Below, piece by piece: positions 1-13,119 of a stretch of DNA of 64,000 nucleotides. The notes beneath the pieces are model-generated. The model was not told where the DNA came from. It saw only the letters and a list, made by a program, of their open reading frames with translations, and made no database searches. The DNA is taken from the NCBI GenBank assembly GCA_949752795.1, contig OX457060.1, positions 108,326,949-108,390,948 on the forward strand, in the 5' to 3' direction. How positions within the stretch are numbered: the first letter of the stretch is position 1; every line of letters begins with the position of its first letter. The position numbers were made by a program, and so were the translations under genes. The stretch is from Hyperoodon ampullatus. Lineage: Eukaryota > Chordata > Mammalia > Artiodactyla > Ziphiidae.

Positions 1-63
1 GGAATCAGGTCCTAGAAAAATATGTAAAATAACTTGCTTGATTAAATACCACCCTGCATATTC

Positions 64-64
<1 letters not shown>

Positions 65-112
<48 letters not shown>
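65..112. repeat. (GATA)n microsatellite
   Basis: About twelve uninterrupted GATA units follow unique AT-rich sequence and end in a short TATGTACGTA tail. The lack of interruptions suggests a recently active, probably length-variable tetranucleotide tract. Confidence 0.97.
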
Positions 113-599
113 TGTACGTAGAGGGGTGGGAGGAGGTTTAAGGAGCATTAAGTGTTACAGGTCATCTTTATTGATCTGTTATTTGGAAGGAGAAATTGTT
201 AGATATACTCAAATGAAATTCTAAAAAATAATCATAATACTTTATCTTCCTAGTAAAACCAAATTACTTAGTAAAATGACATTAAAAAAAATTCACTTCT
301 GAAGATAAATTACTCTGTGAGGGTTATCTCAAGATGTATAGGCTTGTCTTGTTCCATGTGTATACACAGAATTTCTTAAAGGAAAGGTTTGTATATACCT
401 TTTGTTCAGAGCTGAAAACTTAATACTTTAAAAAACATGTCAAATTATTAGAAATTCTAAAGTTTTGAACCAAATAATCTCCATATTTATCCATCACCAG
501 CTAAACATGAATTAATAAAACCTGTTAATTTTTTTTTACATTTTCGAAGTTTTAGGAACTTAGGATTGGCTCATTATCATTATCAAACAAAATAAAATT
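113..599. other. Unique AT-rich DNA, nothing recognised
   Basis: No reading frame, repeat family or strong inverted repeat is seen here. Confidence 0.5.
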
Positions 600-780
600 A
601 TTTTAACATGTACTGAATCTTTACCATGCAGTAGACACTGTGCTACATACTATATTTTAATATTCACACTATTTTTTATAATTCTGTTGCTGATTTTTAA
701 GAAGTAGAATCCAAAAGTGCTCATTGGGACTTAAACACTTTAGTCTAACTTCAGAGCTCTTGCTCTTAACTGCTAGAATA
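600..780 (+). repeat. MIR-like SINE remnant
   Basis: The order of blocks matches the MIR core: a start resembling TACTGAATC...TACCATGCAGTAGACACTGTGCTA, then an old ATTCACAC section and a final GAGCTCTTGCTCTTAACTGCTA. Identity is low, as expected for a mammalian-wide element older than 100 My. Edges are approximate. Confidence 0.6.
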
Positions 781-2129
781 ATCATCGTTCATTTAGACCT
801 ATCTAAAGAGATATTATCTGACAAATTATCTGAGTATGTTTGATATATATTAATTACCATATTCTTACCAGACATTGTTAGGTTGCTAAAGCGGAGAGTG
901 TTTCTAAGCAGGTGAATTTAGGAACTGGATCTATCCTTAGCTTCTCTGTGTCCTAGGTTATTGTTCATGGTAAAATTATGGTTTTCTTACCTAAAACAAA
1001 TCCCGCAATCAATAGTAAGAGTTCATTGTTTAATGAGCAGGTTAATTTACATATTGAATGTGTGAGTGTATCAAAAGCTAACGAATTTCCTATAAACTGG
1101 CCAATGCAAATATCAGGGTGTGAACATGTCTTTTACATTGTGAACATATATTTTGAAATATATATTTATAAGCCACTTTTTACAAAGAAAAGGAGAAAGT
1201 ATTTCAGTGAGAAACTGTCATGCTCATTTTCACACCTTGTGACTTAATCCTGGCTGGTCTTATGGTCTGGAAAGCTTCCCATTCCCCATTCACTTACAGT
1301 AACTGATCTAAGTAAGTCTAATTTATGCCCTATCTCCACTCAACTACTTACCTGCTCTTTGTATTGTAAAAAACAAAAAGCCTTCCGTATTTTTGGACTG
1401 AGAGTTTTGCTTTGTTTTGTTTGACTATTCGTACAATTATTTTAACATTCAATCATATACTACTTTAACATTGTTCATATTTTTTCTTTTACTGTTATAT
1501 AACTTTTAGTATAATCATGCCTTATCTCTTTAACTAGATTTTTTATCATTTTACAGGCAAAAGCTCTGTAAAATACCTCCAGCAAAGTGTCTGGCAAAGA
1601 GTTAAATACACAATACATTCTCAATAAATATGTAAAGAATGTAATCAAATCAAAAATTAAAAAAGGAAAGAGGTTATGAGTGTGAAATAGATACAAAAAC
1701 AAAATAATTCAGAAATAAATCAAGAGCACTGTACAAGTCTTAAGTCCAAAATAAGTTCCTCTTTGAAGTTTTCCTCCATGATTCAAGCATTCTATGATTC
1801 TGTCTTATGAACTGCCTTAGTAGATGCTATTAAGCCAACACAATTGAGCATTGGTTTGTCTTACTTATATTTTTCATCTTCTACCCTTTTGTAGTCTACA
1901 ACCTAATATGATTCTGAAACAGAATAGGGACTCAGAGAATGCTGATTGGTTAGATGGATGATTTATTTGCTGCACTGTATAGACGACTTACCAATTGATT
2001 GGAGAGGAGAGAGGGGATAAAGAAATCCTTATATTGTTCCCATTTATAAAAAGCGCTAAAATGGTTTGGTGCTCAGTGAATAACTTAAGGGAAATAATTC
2101 TAGAAGATATGTAGAGACTCTAGAATAGT
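781..2129. other. Unique AT-rich DNA, nothing recognised
   Basis: The longest open frames (89 and 75 codons) have low-complexity translations and no recognisable domain. No repeat family is identified. Confidence 0.5.
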
Positions 2130-2310
2130 GTTAAGCAAGAGGTTTCTAGATCCAGATTATATGAGTTCCTATTCTAGTTCTATGAATTTGGAAATTTTGC
2201 ATAACCTCTCTTTGGATCAGTTTTATTAGCTATAAAATTTTGATATAATTAGTATGTACCCCAAAATGTTGTTGTGAGGATTAAAAGAATTATTATGTAT
2301 CATCATGTAG
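2130..2310 (-). repeat. MIR SINE, antisense
   Basis: The + strand reads as the reverse complement of MIR: a CATAACCTCTCTTTGGATCAG block, followed by the TGTTGTGAGGATTAAA block. Both are hallmark MIR segments in the correct order and spacing. Confidence 0.75.
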
Positions 2311-2312
2311 AA

Positions 2313-2514
2313 CAGGGTTTCTCAACCACAGCACACTTGACACAGATAATTCTTTGTTGTGAGAAGCTGTGCTGTATATTGTAAGATGTGTAGCAGCAGC
2401 CTGGACTTTACCCATTAGATGCCTATAGCACTCCCACTCCCAATATTCAACAATGTCTCCAAACATTGCTGAATGTCTCCTGGGGGCAAAATCACCCTCA
2501 ATTAAGAACTACTG
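2313..2514 (-). mobile_element. MER5A-type hAT (Charlie) MITE
   Basis: The + strand begins CAGGGTTTCTCAACC and ends near AACTACTG, the inverted ends of MER5A. Inside are the family's TTCTTTGTTGTGAG and TGAATGTCTCCTGGGGGCAA blocks. At about 200 bp it is near the family's full length. It is a non-autonomous DNA transposon with no coding capacity. Confidence 0.85.
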
Positions 2515-3749
2515 GTCTAAACTTTGCCATGCATTATGAAAAAAGCAATGCTTATCTATTATATATTAGTACTAGTTTAAGATCAGGAGGTTGAAAAGTC
2601 TATAATGTGAAGTGCAATTTGTAGAACACGGTCCCAAAATAAAGTTAGGATACTTTTCTTATTAGTCAGATAGTGATGATACAGTTGGAGAATGCCAAAA
2701 TTATATTCAATTTAATAAGTATTTAATCAGTGGTTCCAGAATTTTAGAAAATGTGATAGCTGAGTACATAAAGTGCCATTTATATATAAAATAATATATA
2801 AGTTGAAATATTGCCTCACTTGACCAAGAAAAGATACAGGGAGATAATAGATAAAAACAGTAATTTAAGTGTTTATTTGTTAATGCAGGTAGTATTACCC
2901 TAAGTCAGTAGTTATCAACAGGGTATTTTCATGACATAAATGACAGCTATTGAGAATGGTTTAGGATATGATATGGTCACACTAAACAAACTACTGATGT
3001 TGAAGGAAGACTGTCCAATAGTAGGGTTAAGGAGTACAAATAAGAACAGATTAGAGCTTGACTGATCAAAGAAAGGGAGAGAAGCAATGCATTATAGGAA
3101 ACAATTCCTACTCCCAGCTACAGATGAGCCCTCAAATGACTTACATATGACTCTCTTCTTGTGGCGTCATAGCTTGGGGTGGAAATCTTCATACTTTCAG
3201 ATATGCTTGTGGCTGAAAAACTCATACCCACTCTTTCTACCTCACCTTCCATCTTGTAAGATTTGGTTTTAAAAATTCAGATAACTCCTCTTAAAATGAG
3301 AGAAAACTAGCTCAAAAGCAGAGCCTACCCAAATACAACAAGGATCAAAGACCACACCCAAAACCACAACTCCCACTTTAATCTTACAAGGCCTGCCAAA
3401 GAATGTCTTTGTGAAAAACTTGAAAATTATTCTGTACATGCATTTTGCTTATGTAACTCTTTCCTCAAATGAGATTTTTTGTTGTGTCGTGATTGTCTCT
3501 AATCCAATATCTGACTTTTAATAAACTATTGATTATTAATTAATAAGGCAATAATCTATAGATTGATATTTTATTGAATAAATAGAATTATAATATTCTA
3601 TAATTCCATTTAAAAAAAGTAATTTCCCTATTAAACAGTAGATTTTGCCTTTTCCACTATGAACATTTAATTTTTTACTCAGTGCAAATGCATTTTTCTT
3701 TTTTTAAGGTGATCAAATTTCTTTTTCAGTACAAACTATGTGTTGGGGT
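2515..3749. other. Unique AT-rich DNA, nothing recognised
   Basis: No gene or named repeat is seen. A 61-codon frame at 3087-3272 has no recognisable features. Confidence 0.5.
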
Positions 3750-3834
3750 CTTGTATTAATTTGTATCTCCAGTGCCCAGCCCAGTAACTGACATATAACA
3801 GTTCTATAAATGCTTACTAAATAAATAAATAAAT
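3750..3834 (+). repeat. L2 3' end
   Basis: The sequence matches the last ~80 bp of the ancient LINE L2: TTGTATCTCCAGTGCCCAGC, a degraded 'tggcacata' block, then AAATGCTTACTAAATAAATAAATAAAT. The terminal ATAAAT repeats correspond to the short tandem tail of L2. Confidence 0.75.
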
Positions 3835-4930
3835 CATATTTAAACTCCCTTATTCTTCCTGTCTTTAGAAGTCATTACTTTCCAGTTCATTTTTAACCTT
3901 TATACATACAAGGGATATTATTCACTCTGATTTCTTATCTTTCATAGGATTTATATATGATGCATTTAGCAATTCTTCTAACTTCTTTTTTCCAAGTCTT
4001 GTTTTTTTTTTCTAAACATAGAGAGAGACATAGTTGAGCCAAACACATATTGTCCTAACATTTTTAGAGTTCTGTAAATTAGTCTCTTTTGATAATAAAG
4101 CGTCTTTACACTAATCAAGCTTAACACTATCTTTTAATCTTTAATTGTATTTCACTTCCTACTCATTCCTCTCTTTATTTCAAAGTCTTGATATAATAAA
4201 CATTTGTCTAAAAATTCTAATTATAACATTTCAAATTTCAGATTCTTCATTATCAGTTTAAAATTTTTTGTTCAGTGTTTTTATATTCCATATATTACTG
4301 ATTTATTTGTATCACTTTATTTTGTGGCAAGCTTTGAAAAAAGGAAAAGAGAGATAACTGAAGCATAAACATAAGGGGGAAAAAGAGCCTGAACAATAAA
4401 TATTCATATCATTGTTGAATTGGGACCTGAGACCTGTAATACAATGACTGAGTTTTTACAAAAATGTAAATTCTAGCTTTTTGCTGATAAATTCCCCAAC
4501 CCTGTAAGCCTTTAACTAAAGGTTATTTGATGGTAGAGGGAATTTTGCAGAATATATGCAGGATGAGTTAAAAAGTTTCATCAATGACAGCAAATAACAC
4601 AATAATTAATCTCCAAAGACAGTGATGATTTTTCTTCAGAGATTTCATAAATCCATCACCTCAGAAGATTATTAAATTCTGTAGATGGGCTTTCAAATAA
4701 GAATAACCATGTAAACTGACAATATTTCCCATGGCTGTCAGAGATACTATTTTAAGGAGGTAAAACCTAATGTTTTTCAACTCATTTTTTATCTATCTTG
4801 AGGTGCTCAGAAAAGTTCTGTTATCCCATTTTTAATAAATTAAACCAATAAAAGGAAAAAGAAAAGGCATTGTGGAATACACATACAAGATACAAGTACT
4901 AATTAAGAAAAACAGGACTTTTTTCAATAT
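3835..4930. other. Unique AT-rich DNA, nothing recognised
   Basis: No gene, RNA or named repeat is recognised. Confidence 0.5.
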
Positions 4931-5042
4931 ATACCAACATACATATATAGGTACACATATAGGTATCTATGTTTGTGTATCTATATATGTATGTATACTT
5001 ATATATGTATGTACACACACACACACACACACGCACACACAT
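4930..5042. repeat. Compound (TA/GTAT)n-(CA)n microsatellite
   Basis: A degenerate TATATGTATGTA stretch leads into about fifteen CA units at 5013-5042, with one CG interruption. The alternating purine-pyrimidine pattern could adopt Z-DNA. Two short open frames across it encode only Tyr/Ile/Cys/Val or Thr/His runs and are artefacts. Confidence 0.93.
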
Positions 5043-7354
5043 ACAAAGGCTGTAATTTTATTGAATTACCACTTAGTCTAGAAGCAACCACAAGGAAAAA
5101 AATGTTCTTTACAATCCTTAAAATTTCTTCCTGCAGAAATTGCAGAGAACATTATGTGGTTGTAAAATTTCCTGCTAAACATCACGTATCAGAGGCTTTC
5201 ATTTTTAGTGGTTTTATTTCTTTATAAAAAGTTGTAGCCAAATGGATTCTACTATTAGAAATTCAATATTTCCTAAGCTATATTCATATCATTTTATACA
5301 ATGGTTCTAAAAATATATGTAGCATTAAGATGTACTTTTTCAGATAATTTTAACCCGTTATTCAAATTAATATCCCCATCTCCACTGATGGATTTGATAG
5401 GGAAAGCATTCATATGCTTTTCTAGTATTCCATTACTTTGACTTCTCTATAGAAAAATAATAAAATATATTGTATTTCCCTACAAATAAGCCCTAAATAT
5501 ATTTTTCCTTAATCATAACATTTATTAATTTTATGCATTATAGGCATATCATAGATTATAAAAATAGAATGATTAAAAAATATCAGAAGTGATCTTAGAA
5601 ATATAAGAACTGGTAAAGATACTTTATCTATTGAAGAAATATTCACTGATTACTAAAGTACCATTGGTTATACAGGTTTCCATATTTTTTTCACTACTAC
5701 TACCACCTCAGAACAACAGGGCCCTGAATTTCCTTAATAGAAATAATTATCCTAAACTTTGGGTAAACTTAACTTGTAGTCAATTCCTTAGAGGCAATTA
5801 GCACAGCCTAATGATACTTTAGGAAATTCAATAATCTACTGAAAAGGGAAGAAATTACCATTTATTGGAACCTGCTATGTAGCAAAAAATATTACCTATC
5901 TCACAGGATTTTTATTGAATTAAATAAACTATTGCAAATATAAAAACCTTATCGAAACATTATGCAATTTAAGTTGTTGTTAGAATAATGATAATTATTA
6001 AATTATTACTATATTACTGGTCTGTCCAGGACTACTGTACAGATTACTTCATATGAAGATGGTGCCCAACTAATATAATGGTTAATTAAAATATACTCTC
6101 GGAAATATATCTAGGTGTAAAGTTGGATTGTATTAAGCAGTTACTAAATTGTTTCCATTAAACAGATGAAAATCAACATGTATCTAATAAGTATCTTTTT
6201 TTGTATACAGAGCGCTAAATTTTGCCAGAGACATGGGACACACAATTTTAATGTGAGAAAGCTTATATGTAACCAGCTGATAAGTTTTTTCTGTTCCTGC
6301 AAGCACACACATCTTCTATGCAAGTCATTCCCCTACTATACTCAATCAATTAATTCAGTCTGATAAGGAATGTTAATATCACTTTAGAGTAAACAGGCAT
6401 CTGTTGATAGATCTTTCCAGATATTTGGCATATGCAGAGGCACTGATGGAGGCAGTGATGCTTAAGGCAGTATTGTGAATGACTGTAACAAAATGCAATA
6501 TGTTTCAAACACAGGAAATATCTCTCTAAAGTATAATGTCTAGATAGTAATATGGAAATGGTTCTAAGAGATTAAAAATATGTAAGACTACATGAATATC
6601 ACAACATTATTATAAATAGGACCTGTAAGACAAAGAAACTATGAAACAAGGAAAAGAGTGAAGGTGGAGAAAAAGAAAATTCTATTTTAAACAAATGCTC
6701 ATCAGGCATGCTGCCTGCACATCTATTACACAGGATCTAGGCTTACACTCTGAGTGTTTAGAATTTTTTCTAAGAATGTAAAACTAATTAGATCTTGGCC
6801 CATTTGTTTCATTTACACTAAGGCTGGACTCTCAAAGTGGCAACTAGTATTTAGAAAGAGAAAGTTTGATTTAGTTTTCTTGTTAAGTTCAGTTTCAAGA
6901 ATGTAGCATGTTCACCTGAGGGCAAACATCCTATGATAAACAGTTATCTGAAGGTCAGAGAGGGTAACTAGGTTATGTCCTTCAGTCACTGGGCTTTAAA
7001 AAATATATAAATTACAGTAATATAAATATTTATTTCACATTTCTTTCTGTACCACCAATTAACAGTGATACACATGACTTAGCTCGCCAAACAATTTTTT
7101 GAAACAATTAATATAGTTAGAGGAATCTGTGAAATTGTAAACTGTCTTACTATTTAAATTATTCATCAAGATTAAAATTAGATTTAAGCCATATCATTTG
7201 CACTTTGCCACACATAAGAATTCAGATAAATTATCACATTGAAATATGAATGTTTGCCTGAGTCTGCATTATGGTGAGCTGTATAATTATTTCATTATAT
7301 ATTACAGTGTAACAATAATAGAAATAAAGGTCACAATACATATAATGCACTTGA
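5043..7354. other. Mostly unique DNA; possible MIR scrap
   Basis: A possible MIR fragment lies at about 5855-5930 (ACCATTTATTGGAACCTGCTATGT resembles the MIR start), too degraded to be firm. The rest shows no gene or named repeat. Confidence 0.45.
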
Positions 7355-7458
7355 ATCATCCCAAAAGCATCCACCACCCACCTCCCGTCCGTGGAAAGAT
7401 TGTCTTCCACAAAACAGGTCCTTGGTGCCAAAAAGGTTGGAGACCTCTGGTCTAAAGT
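7355..7458 (-). mobile_element. hAT-type DNA transposon end
   Basis: The segment GGAAAGATTGTCTTCCAC, CAGGTCCTTGGTGCC and AAAAAGGTTGGAGACCTCTG is the reverse of a well-known mammalian hAT element end (CAGNGGTCCCCAACCTTTTTGG). Only about 100 bp of one end remain. The family name is not certain to me. Confidence 0.6.
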
Positions 7459-7689
7459 ATAAATCAATACTCAAATAATGTTTTCATTATTGTTAACTTT
7501 AAATTACTAGTTATAATCTAACCAGTCTAAAACCAATAAAATTATACCATGCTAGTATTAAAGCTTTTGTTAATATCCACAAGGGAAAAAAAAGCTTTTA
7601 TTTTAGTTGAATTCAAGAAAATGTCAAGAAGTAGAATTGAAAAGTAGGATGAAGCAAACCTGGAAAGCCCACCATGTTCTACTTGACAA

Positions 7690-7915
7690 TGGGGAGGCCC
7701 TCAAGGAGGGGACTTTTAAGAAGGTGAGTGATGATAGTTAGACATTAATGTTAATGGCCTGAGGTGAAAGAAATGATATTGAAAGATAGGACCTGATAAA
7801 ATAAAGATATGTTTAGAAATTGGGAGCTATGAAATTGGGTACTGGATACAGTATGGGTTTATAATCAGTTTACAGTGAATGAGAAAGACAAAGACACCCA
7901 AGATTTTTATTTTAG
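7690..7915 (-). repeat. Possible antisense L2 fragment
   Basis: Blocks such as GAATGAGAAAGACAAAGAC and CACCCAAGATTTTTA resemble the reverse complement of the internal region of L2. Divergence is high, so this is tentative. Confidence 0.35.
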
Positions 7916-7948
7916 AGGTTTTGTGGACATCAACACCATTCAAAAAAC

Positions 7949-8597
7949 AATGATCCAGCAAACCCACTCATGGGCATATATCTGGAGAAAACCATAATCC
8001 AAAAAGGATACATGCACCTCAATGTTTATTGCAGCACTGTTTACAATAGCCAAGACATGGAAGCAACCTAAATGTCCATCAACAGAGGAATGGACAGAGA
8101 AGATGTGGTACATATATACAATGGAACATTACTCAGCCATAAAAACAAATGAAATAATGCCATTTGCAGCAACATGGATGGGCCTAGAGATTATCATACT
8201 AAATGATGTAAGTCAGACAGAGAAAGACAAATATATGATATCACTTATATATGGAATCCAAAAGAATGGTACAAATGAACTTATTTACAAAACAGAAATA
8301 GAATCACAGATGTAGAAAACAAACTTATGGTTACCAAGAGGGAAAGGGGAAGGAGGGATAAATTGAGAGATTAGGATTGACATATACACACTAATGTATA
8401 TAAAATAGACAAACAACAAGGTCTTACTGTATAGCACAGGGAACTCCAATCAATACTCCATAATGACCTATATGAGAAAAGAATCTTAAAAAGAGTAGAT
8501 GTATGTATATTTATAACTGATTCACTTTGCTGTACAGCAGAAACTAACACAACATTGTAAGGCAACTATTCTCCAATAAAAAGTTTTTAAAAAAGCA
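7949..8597 (+). mobile_element. L1 3' end (ORF2 C-terminus and 3' UTR)
   Basis: A 5'-truncated L1. It begins in the ORF2 C-terminal coding part (GATCCAGCAAACCCACTCAT, the usual Pro-Ala-Ile-Pro-Leu-Leu-Gly region) and runs through the 3' UTR to CCAATAAAAAG, which carries the AATAAA signal. The closing block GATTCACTTTGCTGTACAGC is typical of cetartiodactyl L1 3' UTRs. I found no convincing target-site duplication. Confidence 0.93.
8022..8315 (+). pseudogene. L1 ORF2p C-terminal fragment
   Basis: A 97-codon open frame inside the truncated L1. It contains the conserved ORF2p C-terminal sequence MFIAALFTIAKTW near its start and IYTMEHYSAIK near residues 31-41, followed by the L1 region with ISLIYG. 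It holds neither the endonuclease nor the reverse transcriptase and cannot be functional. The ATG is an internal Met, not a true start. Confidence 0.9.
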
Positions 8598-10489
8598 GTG
8601 AATGCAGAGAGGACAGTTTGTCCTTTTGTGGTTTTATTGTTGTTTGCTTACTCTTTTAATTTATACCGCCAAGGGAACCAGAAAATAACAAATTCACTTA
8701 ACAGATTCTGAAATGCCCATACTGCTTCCAAAAACATGAACTACTCAGGAAAATTGGTGAACCACTGAAGAATCAAATCTTGCTAGAAATTATAGATCGT
8801 GGAAGTCATATGAATGGACAAATTCCTCACAGAAAAGCAAGCAGATCAGAAAGGCAAAATAAAAAGGCAGAAGCTATAAACCTTGATGCACCATCTTTTA
8901 AGAGTCGGAGAAAAAGATGACTCTTTACAAGGAGAGGATAGAGAGGTCTGATTAGTATCAAGCAGGAGCTGGTAGTAAATTCAAAGAGAGTATTTAATGG
9001 AGAGAAGTGCCAAACACTAAAATGATATGAAATTGGAGGCCACTGATTTTGGAAATTAGGAGCTAATTGCTATCCTGTGACAGCTTTTTAATTTTATTTT
9101 TTTAATGCTGGTGGAGAATGTGAGCCAGATTGCAGTGGATTGAGATGTCAACTGAAAGTGAATGTATCAAAATACGTTAGAAATGGTAAAATCGTTTGTG
9201 GTTTGAGAGAAAAACTTATTCTCAAGAAGACTAAATGGTTTTTGTTTACAGTATTTTGTTTATTTACTTTGCATCTTTTTTTGATGCATATCTACAACAT
9301 AGAAGTAATCCAATAAGTAATTTTTCCCATTTTTCCATTTTGATCTAGGTTACTTTCCTGTCAATCTGGTTAATTTGATAGTCTGATTTTGATTAAGTTT
9401 TGAAAATATAATTCACTGAATTACAGTGGATAATCTATTTCGGGCTTCTCTCTTTATATTATTTTTCACTCTTAATGTACAACTACATTAATGATTGGAG
9501 TGAGACACACCTCCTAATGGCTTTTTCACGGTTTAATTTAACCTCAGTATTTGAGAGGAAGCAAAGTTAGTACTTACAACTGAAAAAATTTAAGATATTA
9601 AAAGTCTAGTTATTTAGGTAGATAATCCAATATTAAGGTGCTTTTTAGACATTATTGTATATTAACATTTAAAAACTCATAGAAACAATTTTTTTCCTTT
9701 TCTAAAAGATCATAAAATGTAGTTAAGTTTTGGACTCATTTTGCTAAGGGGTCTGAGAATGATAAGGGCTTAGTCAAGCCAATGATGATAATAATACATG
9801 TGTATGCTACCTGTCATTGTACGTTATCATCATGATAAAATTAAGTTAACCAGTAAAAATGCACGATTACACTATGATACAAACATTTTTGTCAAAATCT
9901 TTCCAATTTTCCTTTTCCCTCAGCTGGAAATTGCTATGTTACAAACTATCCTGCAGTAAATATCTCTCATTGAAGTCAACCTAAATTATTCTGATGTCCA
10001 TATGTCATTTTTCAGATGTAAGCCTGAGACATCATTAGCACTAATGATGTGAAGCTGCTTTTTGTTGATACATATTGCTATTTAATGACCCAACTACCTG
10101 AGGCAGTTTTGACAACTTGAAAAAAATGATAGAAAATCATCCAGAATTTGCTCCAGGAGAGATTTGATTACAAGTTGTTGACTAAGCAAGCCTACATAAA
10201 AGGTTTTCTGCTAACATAGCAGAAATGATGAAAAGCCTAGGCTTTCAAATTATTTTTGTTTGCTTCAAATGCAAATATTAGATATTACATTTCAGTTATA
10301 GTTAATACGTTATTTACTTTTTTCATATTTAATGGAAATGAAGGTCGTATTTTATTATCAAGATATTTAAAAAACCCATTCGCTGATACACACATTTATA
10401 AGGAAATTATTTATATGTGCTAAGATTTTTCTGGCTAAAAAAATGAATAGAATGTGGCCATAAGTACATGGACTACTTCAATATACCAC

Positions 10490-10525
10490 CGGGACAACTA
10501 GTGCTTGTCCCGTATTACTAGTTGT
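10490..10525. repeat. Two overlapping perfect inverted repeats
   Basis: CGGGACAA (10490-10497) pairs perfectly with TTGTCCCG (10505-10512). ACAACTAGT (10494-10502) pairs perfectly with ACTAGTTGT (10517-10525). The two left arms share ACAA, so the stems are mutually exclusive. The function is unknown. Confidence 0.75.
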
Positions 10526-10858
10526 TCTCACGTTAAGACATGATATATTTTTACTATTAATGGTAAACCTTTATAAAACGATTTCCTTAATGAGATGTAT
10601 TGACCCAATCAACTCTTTGAATTTTAGTTTGTAATCTGCGTCCTCAATGTTGGAAGGCCATGTTAAAAACATTTTCAGTAGCAATTTCAAAACTGCAGCA
10701 GGAGCAGAAAAACATTTTTCTTCAATAACAAAAATTATTTAAAATCATTAACCTAATTAACATTTTCACCTGGTCTTCATTTAATGTGCAAAGAGGCAGT
10801 TGACAATAGTAATTACTCAACTACAAACTAAGTGGTCAATTAGATACACAACTAACCA

Positions 10859-10866
10859 ATTTGCAT
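10859..10866 (+). promoter_or_regulatory. POU octamer motif ATTTGCAT
   Basis: A perfect consensus octamer lies beside several homeodomain-type cores (TAATTAC at 10810, CAATTAG at 10837). A single 8-mer occurs often by chance in AT-rich DNA, so this is only a candidate site. Confidence 0.25.
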
Positions 10867-12383
10867 GCACAGAAGTGAACATTATCACTACAAAGTTATT
10901 CCGAAGCATTGTAGATATAATATAGATACAAAATTTAGTCTGTAATCAAACAATGTAACCATTACTCACTTTTTTCCAAATGTTACCTAGAGACATTCTC
11001 TCATACTCAGTATTGAAATGACTCTCACATTACAAATAATGGAAGAATGATGTAGATATTCTGAGAAATTAAGCTTATTGTGTTTAGGTATATCACCATT
11101 TCAGAATATCATAATCATTGTATTTATTCAAATCCATTCATACAATTATCCATTTATTCCTTTATAATTAATATGTTAAACACTGATTGAATCTTCTACT
11201 GCAAGATTCTATTCTGTGTGTAATGCAAAGATTAAGACTCCCAGGGGCATTATGTTAAGTACCAAAGAGGTGATATAACATACCTATGGGCCTAAAAAGA
11301 AGACAGAGAGTGCTAAGACCCATAATCGCAAAAATAGAGTATGTAAACAACTTCTTACATATGAAACAATGTTTACTTAGAAAGTATTGAAAATGTTGAA
11401 GGTGTTTGATGGGACAATGAGGATAGTCTATTAACTCATCCAATGATTCATAAATATCTATCAATTACTTACTGCATAGCAAGCATTGTGCTAAGAGATG
11501 GGGATAAGAATGTCTGTTTAGAAGTTTTTGAGTCAAATCCTTAATCCTACTTGTAAGCTAGCAGTGAATCTTTCATCTTCCTTTAACAGTTTGAATTTCT
11601 ACAGCTTTTTAATAACAGAGAAAACTCAAAGTATATGGAATATACTTTAAGATTCTAGAATATATATTTTACATAGGATTTTAATTACATAGAAAGTAGT
11701 TTCACTTTAAAGTAATATACACATTTCACTTCATTTTTATATAATAGGAATTGAAGATAACGTAACTAACTCAAAGTGCTCTACATTTATAGACCCAAGT
11801 TGCATCCTGAATTTCAGTAAATCTCCCCCATATTATCCATTATTTAAAAGGTCAAGCCTACAAACTCAGGGAAGAATCTCTGCCAACATGATTTTTCAAA
11901 GATTTCATTGTACCAGGACTTTCCACAGGTTTTCATCTAATCAGCACTGATTCTGACATATTCCTCTAGCGTATCACACTTTTAAATTGAAATATTTAAT
12001 TCTCCCTATATTACAGACCTATGCTCATTAGGTAACCCAAAATATTTGTTACTTTCTCATTCAAAAATTTGAGAGCCTGCATTTCTCAGGATCCAGTACT
12101 ATAAGTAAGCTTGCACCCACTATCCCTCTATTGACCAGTTTTATCTGCAATGACATTTTGAGCAAGCGGCCAGGATTATTTGGGACTTTAATTGATCCTT
12201 TCTCAGGCTTTGTCTCAACAGACAGGAATCAGCTATAGGTTTAACAGCATGAAGTTCATATAGAATTCTGGCAATCAAACTTGAACTTATAGTAGAACAT
12301 TACCAAGAAAAGCAGATCAGAATAATAGGTCTTCTAACAGATGTAGGAACACTTTATTTTCAATTTATATAGTAAAAATTGTT

Positions 12384-12475
12384 ACTATGGCTGGGTCATA
12401 TAGTAAGTGTATATTTAACTTTTTAAGAAACTGTCAAAGACAGTGATGTGTCCATGTGCTCTCCTCCACTGCTAA
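12384..12475 (-). mobile_element. Antisense L1 ORF2 scrap
   Basis: TATGGCTGGGTCATATAGT followed by an AACTTTTTAAGAAACTGTCAAAG block is the reverse of the ORF2 C-terminal region. The same order occurs in the larger copy at 13990-14060. Confidence 0.7.
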
Positions 12476-13119
12476 AGGATTTATTTATGTGCAAATAATA
12501 CTGCGGTACTATTAAAATAATAATAACTGGGTTTCACAGACTGACTGGAACAGCTCTTTAATGACAGTATTTCCAGAAAGAAGAATCAATGGATTTGTAA
12601 TATGGGCTATTGTTATTTATAGATATGATCCTAAAGTTTTCAAATAAGCATAACAGGTTATCTGATTCATTTTCAAAGGTAATCATTTTGTTATCAATTT
12701 TTCTTGGAGGATAGAACAGGTAGGCACTCCATGAAACTTTAATGTTACCTTGAAAAGATTATTTTTTAAACTAAAGTGTAGTTTAATATTTTAAACTAAA
12801 ATTATTGAGACAATTCTTAGTGGAATAATACTTCACTTCTCAAATTAATTATTCATTCATACATCTGTTAAGATAGGTCTTTATTTTTTTCTGGGATATT
12901 TATGTTCTCCTTGACGCTCTAAACTGAGGCTGGATGGTCTTCTTTCAGCAATATCTTCATTAGTGTCCTTCAATTTTCACAAGAAGTTATTCTTATCTTT
13001 TAAATTAGTTGATAAGAATAATTTACCTTCTACATTAAAACATGTATTTCATTGAGAAATTAAGTATTTATAAATTTTTTATAATTTTGAATAATTTGAA
13101 GATTTCATTTCTCATTTCC
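12476..13119. other. Unique AT-rich DNA, nothing recognised
   Basis: No gene or named repeat is recognised. Confidence 0.5.

Larger units (their letters stand above)
8598..12379. other. Long unique block without named repeats
   Basis: Nearly 3.8 kb shows no transposon I can confidently name and no plausible gene. It holds the overlapping inverted repeats at 10490-10525, an octamer motif at 10859-10866 within homeodomain-like AT motifs, and a weak old dispersed-repeat resemblance near 11440-11530. Repeat-free stretches like this can harbour conserved non-coding elements, but conservation cannot be read from one sequence. Confidence 0.45.

Noticed and set aside
65..112. GATA array as a GATA-factor binding cluster
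   Set aside because: A simple tetranucleotide microsatellite explains it; no other regulatory signs nearby.
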